This document shows positions 35,540 to 44,862 of a stretch of 64,000 bases of DNA, in pieces. Where the stretch lies: the NCBI RefSeq assembly GCF_000166055.1, contig NC_014664.1:3007501-3071500 (forward strand), written 5' to 3'. Under the pieces are notes generated by a model that searched no databases, had not been told where the DNA came from, and saw only the letters and a list, made by a program, of their open reading frames with translations. Every line of letters begins with the position of its first letter. Position 1 is the first letter of the stretch. The position numbers and the translations under genes were made by a program. The stretch is from Rhodomicrobium vannielii ATCC 17100 (lineage in GTDB: Bacteria; Pseudomonadota; Alphaproteobacteria; Rhizobiales; Rhodomicrobiaceae).

Positions 35540-36501
35540 CGGGCCTCGCTGATGGGTGCAAGGGCCAAGGTTTTACGATCGAAGATTGGCACGGCGGGAG
35601 CGGGCTGTGGCTCGCAAAGCGAACCCAGCACAAGGTCGAGAGCGCTTTCTCGAGTCTCTGCCAAAAGGCTGCCAAGGCTCTGGGGGCGAAGGCCGACTGT
35701 GCACAGAAGTGCTATGGCGAAGACCGCGAGCGAGCGGCTCGCCGGGGCCGACGGCAAGAAGGGTCTGAGCCGCAGCGCAAGCGGCGCGATGAGAACGGCA
35801 CTCATGCCAATTGCGGCCAGCGCTGGCAGGAAGAGGACGCCGGCGCAGGCCGGCCCGCAGGTCAGGGGCGCCGGGGCCAAGAGAGCGCCGACCGAGGCGG
35901 TGAACGCAAAGGGCAAGGTCAAGGCGCTCGCGGTGGCGGCTGCCTGTGCGGAAGGAAGGGCCTTGGCGAGCCAGCGCGCCAAAATCAAGCCCGCGCTCAC
36001 ACCGGTAAGGGCGGCGAAGGCTCCGCCCACGACCGTTTTCAGCGTCAGGGCAAGGAGCGAAGGATTGCGCGGCTCGACATGGTCCCTATCGCCGCCGCCC
36101 GCACGCCTCGAGAGGCGAAGGGCCAGAAGGATGGATCCTGAACCGAGAAAAAGCGCAACGATCCGGCCGTCCAAATTATCCGCGACCATCGCGGCGATCA
36201 CCGCGCCAACGGCCGCGCCTGGCGCAAGCAGGAGGATGAAGTCCCAATCGATCGCTTTCCAGGACAGCCTGCCCTCCGCTTGGCCGATCGTCACCGGGAT
36301 CAAGATCGCCAGGGCGGTCGTCACTGCGAGCCGCGGCGCCGCCTCGGCGGTCACGCCGCAAAGGGGAAGCACAATCAGAAGGGCCGGAGCGAGGGCAAGG
36401 CCACCGGCCTGGCCGAGCAGCCCGAAGCAGAGCCCGACAACGCCGCCCGTCAGGATCAGAAGTCCCCAGGCGGATGGATCAAGGGTGACGTCCATGGCCA
36501 T
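35536..36501 (-). CDS. TauE/SafE-family permease, first of a pair
   Basis: 321 residues with the same fold as its downstream neighbour: ILTGGVVGLCFGLLGQAGGLALAPALLIVL in the first repeat and FAALTGVSAGLILARWL in the second, where the usual GGG is partly replaced. It starts 24 bases after the trbI stop in the same direction, so it is probably cotranscribed with the conjugation operon. Two diverged family members in one transcript suggest a heteromeric carrier. Substrate unknown. Confidence 0.8.
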   Translation of the reverse strand: MAMDVTLDPSAWGLLILTGGVVGLCFGLLGQAGGLALAPALLIVLPLCGVTAEAAPRLAVTTALAILIPVTIGQAEGRLSWKAIDWDFILLLAPGAAVGAVIAAMVADNLDGRIVALFLGSGSILLALRLSRRAGGGDRDHVEPRNPSLLALTLKTVVGGAFAALTGVSAGLILARWLAKALPSAQAAATASALTLPFAFTASVGALLAPAPLTCGPACAGVLFLPALAAIGMSAVLIAPLALRLRPFLPSAPASRSLAVFAIALLCTVGLRPQSLGSLLAETRESALDLVLGSLCEPQPAPAVPIFDRKTLALAPISEAR

Positions 36502-36525
36502 CTCCCTTCGTGGGTTCCGATGGCC

Positions 36526-37827
36526 TCATCGCTGTACTCCGTCGCGATAGGGATACCCGCCGAAAAACGCCGTCGCCTTGTCGCCTGGGACCCAGGGCCG
36601 AAGGATCAGATCCTTCGTCACCTGCACCACGAAGCGGTAGCCGGGCCTCACCTCGAGCGTCGGCTGGATTTGCAGATTGCGCCTCGCCATTTCCATGCCG
36701 AGCTGGCCCAATTGCTGGCCGGTGGACGCCGCGATGGTCTGCGTCGCGTTGAGCCCGCCGCTCGTCTGGTTGTTGCCATTGCCCTGGCTGAGCTGAATGC
36801 CGGCCGAGAAGGCCGAGAGCAGGATGGCGTTGCTCCAGATCTTCCAGACATGATTGTTGACCTGATCGTTAAAGCCCGCATAGCCGCCTTCGTCGGCGCC
36901 GGGCATCCGGCCAAGATCGAGCGAGGAGGCGTCGGGATAGATGATCCGCGTCCAGGCGACGAGCACCCGCTCCTGACCGGTGGTAATGCCGGAATCATAG
37001 GTGCCAACGAGCTTTGATCCTTGCGGGATGACAATGAAGCGCCCCGTGGCGGTGTCGTAGACGTTCTCTGAAACCTGGGCCAGAAGCTGGCCCGGCAGAT
37101 CGGAATTCACCCCGCCGATCATGATAGCGGGGATCACCGTGCCGGCGCGCACTTCGTAGGGTGAGCGCGGCGCTTCGCGCCGCGCCTTGAGCGTGTTCTG
37201 GTCGGCTGTTTTCGGGTCCTGGTCGGCGAGGAAGGCGCGCTTGTCACGCTGCCTGTTGAGGTCGCGATCGCGTTCGGCATCGCCGCCGAGCTGCGAAAGT
37301 CGGTCCGCCGCCAGTCTCGTGAACTGCTCCGAGGCCGAAAGCGGCGCGGGCGCTGCCTCGCTTGTCGAGAAAGCGGTTCGTCTTGGAAGATTGGCCTGGA
37401 TTTCGGAGCCGGCGCCGAGCGCTGTCAGCGCGAGCTTCTCGCGGGCCTCGCGCAAATGTTCGAGGCGCTTGTAATAGCTCTCCCAGGCAAGACGATTGGG
37501 ATCTGGCACGTCGGGGAGAGGCGGCGCCGCGGGTTGGAGCGAAACCGGTTGCGGCAGCACCGGGATGGTCTCGGGCGCTTTGGGCGGAATGTAGCCCGCG
37601 TCGGGCGCGTTCGCCAGAATGCCGATCGGAGCTTGCGTCTGCCGGCCCATTTCGGCGCCTCGTTTTGAGGCTTGCAGGCGCAAATGATAGGTGTAGGCGA
37701 TGGTTGCCATGATGAGCGCCAGGATCGCCATGGCGATCATGAGCGGAACGCGGTTCAAGCGCCGAACGCCTGCGCCGCGCGAAGGCGACCCGCCCAGGAG
37801 ATCGGGGGAGGAAGGGGTTTCGTTCAC
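36526..37827 (-). CDS. trbI: TrbI (VirB10-like) mating-pair protein
   Basis: 433 residues from a GTG start that follows AGAGGT and gives the family-typical opening VNETPSSPDLLGG. One inner-membrane helix (VPLMIAMAILALIMATIAYTY), a Pro-rich periplasmic stretch (APETIPVLPQPVSLQPAAPPLPDVPDP) and the C-terminal beta-barrel domain (YEVRAGTVIPAIMIGGVNSDLPGQLLAQVSENVYDTATG, IPQGSKLVGTYDS) are visible. It bridges both membranes in the type IV secretion channel. Its start overlaps a tiny upstream frame in GTGA. Confidence 0.92.
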   Translation of the reverse strand: MNETPSSPDLLGGSPSRGAGVRRLNRVPLMIAMAILALIMATIAYTYHLRLQASKRGAEMGRQTQAPIGILANAPDAGYIPPKAPETIPVLPQPVSLQPAAPPLPDVPDPNRLAWESYYKRLEHLREAREKLALTALGAGSEIQANLPRRTAFSTSEAAPAPLSASEQFTRLAADRLSQLGGDAERDRDLNRQRDKRAFLADQDPKTADQNTLKARREAPRSPYEVRAGTVIPAIMIGGVNSDLPGQLLAQVSENVYDTATGRFIVIPQGSKLVGTYDSGITTGQERVLVAWTRIIYPDASSLDLGRMPGADEGGYAGFNDQVNNHVWKIWSNAILLSAFSAGIQLSQGNGNNQTSGGLNATQTIAASTGQQLGQLGMEMARRNLQIQPTLEVRPGYRFVVQVTKDLILRPWVPGDKATAFFGGYPYRDGVQR

Positions 37828-37922
37828 CGTCTGACCTCTCGAAGCGTGGAGCTGCTGCTGAAAACTGCGGTGCTGCCGGCGCATTCGCCTGGTTCAAAGA
37901 GCGCAGCCGAGAGTGTTTGCAT
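37824..37922 (-). CDS. Tiny frame in the trbH position
   Basis: A 32-codon frame (MQTLSAALFEPGECAGSTAVF...) fits exactly between trbG (stop two bases before its ATG) and trbI (stop overlapping the GTG). In classical trb operons the lipoprotein gene trbH sits here. This could be a remnant or a translational-coupling leader. There is no signal peptide. Confidence 0.35.
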   Translation of the reverse strand: MQTLSAALFEPGECAGSTAVFSSSSTLREVRR

Positions 37923-37924
37923 GA

Positions 37925-38848
37925 TCAATCCCTCCGCGTGCGGGTGATGGTGACACTGCTCGCGCTGCTGCCCACGCCCGAGGTGAGCCGCGCCAGGGTC
38001 AGGACCTTGTCGACTTCGAAGCGGTGCTCGACGAAGCGATAGTTCACAAGCCGCGTCACGGGCCCGTTGAAGAGGCTATCGAGGCCAAGGAAGCTCGCGT
38101 CTTCGGCGATCTCGACAAGGGCTGGAAGCTCGCTCGAGCCGACTTCGGCCGGAAACAGAATGTAGGTCTTGACGCCGTCGGTATAGACATGCGTCGGCTT
38201 CCAGGGCGCGTCGCCCGAAACAGCGAACTCAAAATCGAGTTTGCCGGGCGCGGGCGCCACGGCCGCCGCCGCGCGCATTTCGCGGGTCTGCTCGACCTTG
38301 GTGCGGTACGCCTTCCACTGGCTGCTGGCGTCATCGGGATAGTCGAAAGAAACGCGCGGCATCCAGTCTTGCGAGCGGCTCACAAGCTTGATGATGTAGG
38401 TGCGCCGATTGGTGGTGATGACGAGATTGGTGATGAGCCCCACATCGGTCGGCTTGATGATCACATGGGTGATGATGGCCTCGCCCGCCCCTTGCGTCGC
38501 CGGCGTAATCTTCCAGCGCACGCTGTCGCCGACATTCAGATCATTGACGCTTTCGCCTTCCTGCAGAGCAAGATCGCAGACGTAAAACGGCGCGCACACG
38601 ATGGTGGGAAGCGTCGAGCCGAACACGAACACGGTTGCACCCTCGTCGCCTCGCGCCGGCCCCGCACGGTTGCCGGCCCATTCCTTGCCATAGGCCACGC
38701 CCTTTTGCTCCTTGGGCGCCAGAGGCGGCTGCGGCCCGGCCAACAGCGGCACGCGCGGCGGTGGTCCTTCGGGAAAGCTCTGAGGCGCTTGCGCCAGCGC
38801 CGCGCCAGAAAGCAAGGATGATAGTACATATAAAATCACTGCGCGCAT
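37925..38848 (-). CDS. trbG: TrbG (VirB9-like) mating-pair protein
   Basis: 307 residues from ATG 38848, preceded by GGAGGGGAG and starting a signal peptide (MRAVILYVLSSLLSGAALA-QAP). The family pattern is visible: FVFGSTLPTIVCAPFYVCDLALQEGE near residue 90, then LVITTNRRTYIIKLVSRS, VSFDYPDD, and YILFPAEVGSSELPAL with VNYRFVEHRFEVDKVLTLARLTSG at the end. It forms the periplasmic and outer-membrane layer with TrbI. Confidence 0.92.
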   Translation of the reverse strand: MRAVILYVLSSLLSGAALAQAPQSFPEGPPPRVPLLAGPQPPLAPKEQKGVAYGKEWAGNRAGPARGDEGATVFVFGSTLPTIVCAPFYVCDLALQEGESVNDLNVGDSVRWKITPATQGAGEAIITHVIIKPTDVGLITNLVITTNRRTYIIKLVSRSQDWMPRVSFDYPDDASSQWKAYRTKVEQTREMRAAAAVAPAPGKLDFEFAVSGDAPWKPTHVYTDGVKTYILFPAEVGSSELPALVEIAEDASFLGLDSLFNGPVTRLVNYRFVEHRFEVDKVLTLARLTSGVGSSASSVTITRTRRD

Positions 38849-38867
38849 GACAAAGTCTCCCCTCCGC

Positions 38868-39557
38868 TCAAAGCCGTTGCGACCAGCTGTAGCTGTTGAT
38901 GTAAATGCCAAGCGGGTTAAGGCGAATGGTGGCCTCGTCCGATGGCGGGTTCAGCGTGATGGCGATCGTGGCCTGCCAATGCTGGGTTTGAGGCTTTGAG
39001 CCGTCGCGGGTTCGGGTTTCTTCGCGCCACTCGATGCGCCAACTGTCGGCGGACAGCGGCAGAACGCTTTCGACCTCCACCATGACGGTTTCGGTCTTGG
39101 CGCGCTCGAACGGATCGTGGGCGCGCATGTGGTCGTTCAGCCGCGCATAGGCGTCGCCCCGCTCGTTGATCATGGCATAGGCTTCTTTCAGGAGCGCGCG
39201 CTCGGCGCCCGCGTCGGTGTAGACGCTTCTTATGTTGGCGATGAAGCGCGCAAGGCTCGCGACGATGAGCTGGTGGTCCGGCTTGACGAGCCGGTCGGCG
39301 CGATCGACGGCGGCGGCGGAGCCGAGCTTGTCGACGCGTACCACATAGGGAACGATCTGGCTTTGGCTTGCGACGTAGACGAGGCCTGCGCCCGTGATCA
39401 GCGCTACGAACAGGGCCAAAATGGCGGCAAGCCGCCAGTTCCGGGCTTGCGCGATGTAATCGCCGTAGCGCTCGTTCCATTCGCGGCGCGCATTGAGATA
39501 GGGATTGGTCCCTTCCTCACGGGAAGAACCAAGCTTCCCGTCCTGATGGCTGCTCAT
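38868..39557 (-). CDS. trbF: TrbF (VirB8-like) mating-pair protein
   Basis: 229 residues. It has a cytoplasmic N-terminus (NPYLNARREWNERYGDYIAQARNW), one transmembrane helix (LAAILALFVALITGAGLVYVAS) and a periplasmic NTF2-like domain (RFIANIRSVYTDAGAERALLKEAYAMI, IEWREETRTRDG, NPLGIYINSYSWSQRL). It nucleates the inner-membrane part of the channel. Confidence 0.93.
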   Translation of the reverse strand: MSSHQDGKLGSSREEGTNPYLNARREWNERYGDYIAQARNWRLAAILALFVALITGAGLVYVASQSQIVPYVVRVDKLGSAAAVDRADRLVKPDHQLIVASLARFIANIRSVYTDAGAERALLKEAYAMINERGDAYARLNDHMRAHDPFERAKTETVMVEVESVLPLSADSWRIEWREETRTRDGSKPQTQHWQATIAITLNPPSDEATIRLNPLGIYINSYSWSQRL

Positions 39558-39620
39558 GATCCCTCTCGATGGTACATAGACAATGTTGATAACCGCGCAT
39601 TTCTGCTCCTGGATCGCGGC

Positions 39621-40985
39621 TTAAGGCTTCTTCGGCGGGTTGCCTTGGCTTGGCGGTGCGGCCTGACTTTGCTGCGCAGCTTGGCTCGGCTGTGCCGGTT
39701 GGCCCGCGCCCGTGACCGATCCTTGCGGCTGGGAGGGCTCGCTCGCGGTTCTTGCGGCCTGCCGGTCGACGGTTCGTTCTTTCAAGGCCTCGGCCATCTG
39801 CCCCGCCCAGGTGCCGTAATGGATGCGCCCGCTAAGGCGCATGCCAAGCGTATCGCCGGCGGCCATGGCGGTATTGCCGGCCATGCGAACCACTCGCCCT
39901 GGTCCGAAGCTGCCCGACATGCGCGCATCTTGCATTTGCTCGCTCGCAAGCGCCGAGCTTCGGGCCGCCACCATGGCAGCGCCAATGCCGCCCTTGAACG
40001 CGCCCCAGCCAACACCGGCAGCGCCCGCGGCAACACCGGCGAGTGCGCCGCCGCCGCTTATTTGCGTGCCATTGATGAGGCCCTGGATCATGTCGGGAAT
40101 GATTTTGGTGAGCGCCAGCATGACGATGGCCGAGCCGACCGAGACGAGAAGATCAGACGTGTTCGCCTCGAAATTCTGGATCAGCGCGTTGAAGATTTGC
40201 TGGCCGAGCCCGATCAGGAGCTGCAGCACGAACAGCTTCGCGCCGACGCTCAGCGCGTAGATGATCATTTTGAGCGCGTAATCCTTGGTCCAGCGCGATC
40301 CGCCGAAGCCCATGAACAGGATGCCGGCCGAGATCACGACGTAGGATTCGACGAGCGCCAGTACCAGAAAGGCGGCGATGAGAGCGAAGCAGATAAGGAG
40401 CACGAGCGCGAAAATGAGGAGACCCACGCTCGCGCCGGGGCTCCAGATGCTCGACTGATCGAGTACCTTGTTGGCCATGCTGAGCCCGATCGCAAAAATG
40501 TCCGATGGCGCGATCAGGCTCGTGCCGCCCGAGGCCTGCACGGCCTCGTTGGCGGCGGTCCTGAAGCTGTTGACGATCGCCGCCGCCCAGGCGCTCGAAT
40601 TGACAAGTAGCGCCAGAAAAAAGCCGATGAACAGGATCTGATTGACGAGTTCGGCCATCCATTCGCTGACATCGGCGCCGCGAAAGGCAAGCCGGATGGC
40701 GGCATAGGACATCTCGATGGCGGCGAGCAGCCAGAACAGTGTTTGCGCGTAAGTCGCAAGCGTCGTTTCCCATTTCTGCGCGTTTTGCTGGTAGAGCCGC
40801 ACGATCCCATCGAGCGCGTTGGTCGTAGGCTCCGCGGCCGCGGCCGGGCTTGCCGAAATGATGCTGAGAACAAGCACGCCAACGGCAAGGCCGATCAGCG
40901 CGCACCCCGCTCGGGCCGCAGGCGATGAGCCGAGAGGAGAGCAAGATGCTCTCGGCGGCGTTCTTGGCGGGAGCCGCCTCATCAA
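39621..40985 (-). CDS. trbL: TrbL (VirB6-like) inner-membrane channel protein
   Basis: 454 residues, multi-pass. It has a signal-like N-terminus (ALIGLAVGVLVLSIISASPAAA), then WETTLATYAQTLFWLLAAIEMSYA, WMAELVNQILFIGFFLALLVN and LVESYVVISAGILFMGFGGSRWTKDYA, typical of TrbL, and a Gly/Ala-rich segment plus a Gln/Pro-rich cytoplasmic tail. Its start overlaps the trbJ stop (ATGATGA). There is no room for a trbK entry-exclusion gene between trbJ and trbL. Confidence 0.92.
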   Translation of the reverse strand: MMRRLPPRTPPRASCSPLGSSPAARAGCALIGLAVGVLVLSIISASPAAAAEPTTNALDGIVRLYQQNAQKWETTLATYAQTLFWLLAAIEMSYAAIRLAFRGADVSEWMAELVNQILFIGFFLALLVNSSAWAAAIVNSFRTAANEAVQASGGTSLIAPSDIFAIGLSMANKVLDQSSIWSPGASVGLLIFALVLLICFALIAAFLVLALVESYVVISAGILFMGFGGSRWTKDYALKMIIYALSVGAKLFVLQLLIGLGQQIFNALIQNFEANTSDLLVSVGSAIVMLALTKIIPDMIQGLINGTQISGGGALAGVAAGAAGVGWGAFKGGIGAAMVAARSSALASEQMQDARMSGSFGPGRVVRMAGNTAMAAGDTLGMRLSGRIHYGTWAGQMAEALKERTVDRQAARTASEPSQPQGSVTGAGQPAQPSQAAQQSQAAPPSQGNPPKKP

Positions 40986-41737
40986 AATCGCGCTCCGCCG
41001 CTTGTTGGGATCGTCGTTTGCGTTTTGATGAACGTCCGCCAGGCCGCCTGTTGGGAGGCACTCTGATCGGCCTCAGTCTGGATGGCGTTCGCCTTGAGGC
41101 TCGTGTCCGCCAGGATGAGTTGGCGCAGCTTCTGCAACTGCTCGATATTGAGAAGCCCTACTTGAGCAAGCGTCTGTAGCGCCTCGAGATTGCCTTGCAC
41201 CGCGCCGGTCTGGCTCTTGAGGCGGTTGATGAGCGCAAGCTCGTCGCCGCCGATCTGGCCCGACTGAAGGGAACCCGCTTCAAGCGTCGAGAGCACGCTC
41301 GCATTGGCGTTGGTAGACCATTGCTGATATTTGGCGGCAAAGGCTGCGCTCGTCGCGGGCGAAGTCAGGTAGCTGTCGTACGAGCCATAGTGCTGGCCAA
41401 ACTGCGCCGCGAGCCCTGTCTTGGCGAAGGACAGCGAATTGGCGCTTGCCAGCGCCGTGTTGACGGATTGGATGTTCGCCGCTCCATTCCCCCATTCGAG
41501 CGAGGGCCAAGGCGTCGTGTTCACCGTCATGGTCTGGAACTGGTTGGTGTTCGTCTGAAGGATACTGCCTTGCGTACCGAGCTGATCGACGAGCCGGGCC
41601 AGATTCAAGAGCTGCGTGATTTCGCTGGCGCAATTGGTGCAATAGACGGCCTGGGCCCGGCTTTGCCGGACGCTCACGACTGAGACACAAGCGATTGCTA
41701 CAAGCGCAAGCGCCGCCACTTTAAGGCGTCTTTTCAT
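40982..41737 (-). CDS. trbJ: TrbJ (VirB5-like) pilus-associated protein
   Basis: 251 residues from ATG 41737 after GGAGGAGG; the start overlaps the trbE stop by 17 bases. It has a signal peptide (MKRRLKVAALALVAIACVSVVSVRQSRA-QAVYC). The mature protein is helical with CTNCASEITQLLNLARLVDQLGTQ, the TrbJ opening motif, and EALQTLAQVGLLNIEQLQKLRQLILADTSLKANAIQ near the end. Minor pilus component or adhesin. Confidence 0.9.
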   Translation of the reverse strand: MKRRLKVAALALVAIACVSVVSVRQSRAQAVYCTNCASEITQLLNLARLVDQLGTQGSILQTNTNQFQTMTVNTTPWPSLEWGNGAANIQSVNTALASANSLSFAKTGLAAQFGQHYGSYDSYLTSPATSAAFAAKYQQWSTNANASVLSTLEAGSLQSGQIGGDELALINRLKSQTGAVQGNLEALQTLAQVGLLNIEQLQKLRQLILADTSLKANAIQTEADQSASQQAAWRTFIKTQTTIPTSGGARF

Positions 41738-44225
41738 TGAGCCCCTCCTCCGCTGGTCCGAGAATGTCGTTGGGATCGAGGCCCCGCTCGGCGAGCCAGG
41801 CTCGCGGCCACTCTTGTCCGTGGGCCTCGATGAGCGCGCGCACGCGGGCCACATCCTCGCGCGATGAGACGGCGGTAAAGGCAAGGGCCACGGGACCAAG
41901 TCCGAGCTCGAACAGCCTGCGGCCTTCCGGGCTCGTGTAGTAGTAGTGGCGTTTCTTGACCGCCCCCTTCAGGAGCGCGATCTCGGTCTCGTTCAGACCG
42001 ATCAGCCGGTAAAAATCGAGGGGACCGGGCATCGCGCCGGAGCCACCCTTATCGGCTTCCTCGTTCGGCAAAAGGATCCTGGTCGGGCAGGATTCGAGAA
42101 GCACATCGAGGATGCCGGAGCGTGCCGCGTCCGAAAGGCTCTGGGTCGCAAGCACGACGGCGCAATTGGCCTTGCGCAGCACTTTCAGCCATTCGCGGAT
42201 CTTTTCCCGGAACACGGGGTGGCCGAGCATCACCCACGCCTCATCGAGAAGGAGAAGGGCGGGCGCGCCTGTGAGCGAGCGCTCGAAATGGCGAAACAGA
42301 TAAAGAAGCACCGGGATCAGGTTCTTCTCGCCGAGCGCCATCAGTTCCTCGATCTCGAAGACCGTGAATGAGGCCGGCTCGATGCCGTCGGCCCTGGCAT
42401 CGAGAAGATGGCCGAGCACGCCTTCGATCGTATAGGTGCCAAGCGCCGCCCGGATGTCCTTGTCCTGAACGGTGGCGATGAAGTCGGTGAGGCTTCGGCC
42501 CTCGCCGCTTTTGGTTTCGCGCATTAGCCGCACGGCGCGATGGATTTCTTCTTTCTGCCGCGGTGTCGGCGCGCTTCCCTGTTGAAGCTCGTAGCAGGTG
42601 GCAAGCCAGTCTTCGGCGAACGCCACATCTAAAGCCGTCTCGAGTTTGCCGAGCGGACACAGGCCCGGGCTTCCCGCATCGCCTGCCAGATCATAGTGCT
42701 GCGCGCCAGCCGCATGAGCGAGCGCGAACAGCGAACGACCCTTGTCAAACACCGTGATGCGGGCATGCCGGTAGCGGCGGAACTGTGCGGCGATGAGTGC
42801 GAGCAGCGTCGATTTGCCAGCACCTGTCGGCCCGAAGATCAGCGTATGGCCGACATCGCCCACATGCAGATTGAGCCGGAACGGCGTCGAGCCGGTGGTG
42901 GCGCCGTAAAGGAGCGGCGGCGAGCCTGCCGGGAAGAGCGGGCTCGGACAGACGGGAAGTCCCGGCCAAATGGAGGCTGCCGGCATGAGGTCGGCGAGGT
43001 TCAAACTGTGGACGAGCGGCCGCCTCACATTCGGGACGGCATGGGCGGGCAGGCTCCCGAGAAAGGCCTCGAGCGTATTCACCGTCTCGACGCGGCTCGA
43101 AAAGCCTTCGCGCCGAAGCTCGCGGCCGACAAGGCGCGCCTCCTCGAGAAGCGTGTCCCTGTTCTCGCCCATCAAGATCAGGACCGGCGTGTAATAGCCA
43201 AAGGCGACGAGGTTGGAACTCGCATCGGTGATGGCGTCTTCGGCCTGCGCCGCCATCAGAGCGGCATCCTCATTCACGACGCCGCCTTCGGTGCGGAACA
43301 CTTGCGAAAAGAACCCCCGCATCCATTGCCGCCATTTGCGCCGGTAGGCGCGGAGCAGCCCGAGGCTTTCGTGGGAATCGAGCGGGATGAAGCGCGAGGA
43401 AAAGCGAAACGCAATCGCGAGCGTCTCGAGCCTTGCCAGCATATTGGGATAGGATTCGGCGGGAAAGCCCTCGATCGCCACCACCGCGATGAAGTGCTCG
43501 CCCATTTTCGGGGTGTCGCCGCCATAAAGCTCCTGCCCGCCGAGCCAGGCATCGCAATACATCGGGCATGGCGGCAAATTGAGGGGGCTGAGATGCCCCG
43601 TGACCGCGAAGCTCACATAGTTGATGAGTTCGTCTTGCAGATGCGCGCGCCCGCTTTCATCCATCACGCGGTAGGCCTTCATGCGTCGTAACCGCAAAAT
43701 ATCCGACAGGCCGTCTTCGAGATCGCGAAGCACGCGCTCGAAGATCTTGATCTGACGGTCGCCGGGGCTTTCGGGCTCAGCTTTTGGATCGTCGTCATAA
43801 ATGAGATCGGCGATCTTGGTGGTGCGGCGGAGCGGCGGCGTATAGGCGACGAGGAGCGCGTATTCCGTCTCGAAATGAGCGCCTTCGCTCAGGAATTGGC
43901 GGCGCCGCTCGGCATCGATGGCAGCCGTGATCGGGTCCGGAAAGTGCGAGGCGTCGGTCTCCGGGTAAGCGGCGGCTGGAAGCCGCACGGCGTCGATCCA
44001 GAGCGCAAAGCCGCTGCCGAGCCTCGCGAGGCTCGCATTGATGCGGCTTGTCACATAGTTGAGTTCGGCGGGCGTTGCACTTTGGCTGTCGGGGCCGCGA
44101 TAGAGGAAGCCGGCCAAAAGCGAACCGTCCTTGCAGAGCACAAGGCCATCGCCGATGAGGCTCGCATAATTCAGGAGATCAGCGGTGCCTTTGGCGCGAT
44201 CGCGGAACTGTTTCAAGCGCAGCAT
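41721..44225 (-). CDS. trbE: TrbE (VirB4-like) secretion ATPase
   Basis: 834 residues. The N-terminal half has DLLNYASLIGDGLVLCKDGSLLAGFLYRGPD, as in TrbE. The ATPase domain has Walker A IFGPTGAGKSTLLALIAAQ (about 460-475), Walker B ALLLLDEAWVMLGHP and VLATQSLSDAARSG. It powers pilus assembly and substrate transfer and is the largest gene in the operon. Confidence 0.95.
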   Translation of the reverse strand: MLRLKQFRDRAKGTADLLNYASLIGDGLVLCKDGSLLAGFLYRGPDSQSATPAELNYVTSRINASLARLGSGFALWIDAVRLPAAAYPETDASHFPDPITAAIDAERRRQFLSEGAHFETEYALLVAYTPPLRRTTKIADLIYDDDPKAEPESPGDRQIKIFERVLRDLEDGLSDILRLRRMKAYRVMDESGRAHLQDELINYVSFAVTGHLSPLNLPPCPMYCDAWLGGQELYGGDTPKMGEHFIAVVAIEGFPAESYPNMLARLETLAIAFRFSSRFIPLDSHESLGLLRAYRRKWRQWMRGFFSQVFRTEGGVVNEDAALMAAQAEDAITDASSNLVAFGYYTPVLILMGENRDTLLEEARLVGRELRREGFSSRVETVNTLEAFLGSLPAHAVPNVRRPLVHSLNLADLMPAASIWPGLPVCPSPLFPAGSPPLLYGATTGSTPFRLNLHVGDVGHTLIFGPTGAGKSTLLALIAAQFRRYRHARITVFDKGRSLFALAHAAGAQHYDLAGDAGSPGLCPLGKLETALDVAFAEDWLATCYELQQGSAPTPRQKEEIHRAVRLMRETKSGEGRSLTDFIATVQDKDIRAALGTYTIEGVLGHLLDARADGIEPASFTVFEIEELMALGEKNLIPVLLYLFRHFERSLTGAPALLLLDEAWVMLGHPVFREKIREWLKVLRKANCAVVLATQSLSDAARSGILDVLLESCPTRILLPNEEADKGGSGAMPGPLDFYRLIGLNETEIALLKGAVKKRHYYYTSPEGRRLFELGLGPVALAFTAVSSREDVARVRALIEAHGQEWPRAWLAERGLDPNDILGPAEEGLNEKTP

Positions 44226-44233
44226 GAGACCCC

Positions 44234-44521
44234 CTAATCAAGCCTTGAGCCGCGGGACCGCGCCGGAAAATACGCGCCGTAGCGGAGTTGCCGCAGATAG
44301 ATCCTCGTCATGAAGGGGTCGGCCTTCGCCATCGTGCGGAACGCGCCAATCAGGACGAGCCAAAGGCCGGCGCCGATCATGATCGCGATAAGGTTGAGGC
44401 TTGAGACGGCGAGGCCAGCGCAGATGATCGCCGTCATCATCACGGGCTCGCGCTCGCCGCCGAGGAACAGGTTCGGCCGGTGCAGGGCGCGATAGAGCGG
44501 GGTCCGTCTCAGTTCGCCCAT
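44234..44521 (-). CDS. trbD: TrbD (VirB3-like) protein
   Basis: 95 residues from the ATG that shares one base with the trbC stop. LRRTPLYRALHRPNLFLGGEREPVM is the TrbD signature, followed by one or two membrane helices (TAIICAGLAVSSLNLIAIMIGAGLWLVLIGAF). The reading frame is open far upstream inside trbC, but that part is a shadow. Confidence 0.92.
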   Translation of the reverse strand: MGELRRTPLYRALHRPNLFLGGEREPVMMTAIICAGLAVSSLNLIAIMIGAGLWLVLIGAFRTMAKADPFMTRIYLRQLRYGAYFPARSRGSRLD

Positions 44522-44859
44522 CAGATCACGGCCCCGGCGCTGAACAGCGTGCTCAAGAGGTCGGTGGCAAACACCATGAGCGAGACGACGAGCACGAGCA
44601 TGATGACGCGGCGCACGAATTCGTTGATCTCGCCGCCAAAGACGAGGATGGCGCCCGTCACGACGATGCCCATCAGCGAGACGGCATAGGCGACGGGGCC
44701 CGTGATGCTGTCGCGGACCTTTTGCAGCGGCGTTTCCCATTGGAGCCCGCTGCCGGTCGAAGACGCGAGCGCATGCTCGGGAAAGGCGATCAGGAGCACG
44801 AGCAGCGCCGTCAGCGCGAGGCTCCAAAATCCAGTGAAATCGCGTTGGGCTTGTTGCAT
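44521..44859 (-). CDS. trbC: TrbC (VirB2-like) pilin
   Basis: 112 residues: a long signal segment (FWSLALTALLVLLIAFPEHALA), a short polar region (SSTGSGLQWETPLQKVRDSITGPVAY), then two hydrophobic helices (AVSLMGIVVTGAILVFGG and IMLVLVVSLMVFATDLL) around GGEINEFVRRV, exactly the TrbC arrangement. TraF would cleave or cyclise it. Confidence 0.92.
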   Translation of the reverse strand: MQQAQRDFTGFWSLALTALLVLLIAFPEHALASSTGSGLQWETPLQKVRDSITGPVAYAVSLMGIVVTGAILVFGGEINEFVRRVIMLVLVVSLMVFATDLLSTLFSAGAVI

Positions 44860-44862
44860 GGC

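Noticed and set aside
39117-40610. Long plus-strand frame antisense to trbF and trbL
   Set aside because: GC-rich shadow with Arg/His/Asp-heavy composition opposite well-recognised genes; similar shadows occur opposite traG, the replication protein and the large terminase.
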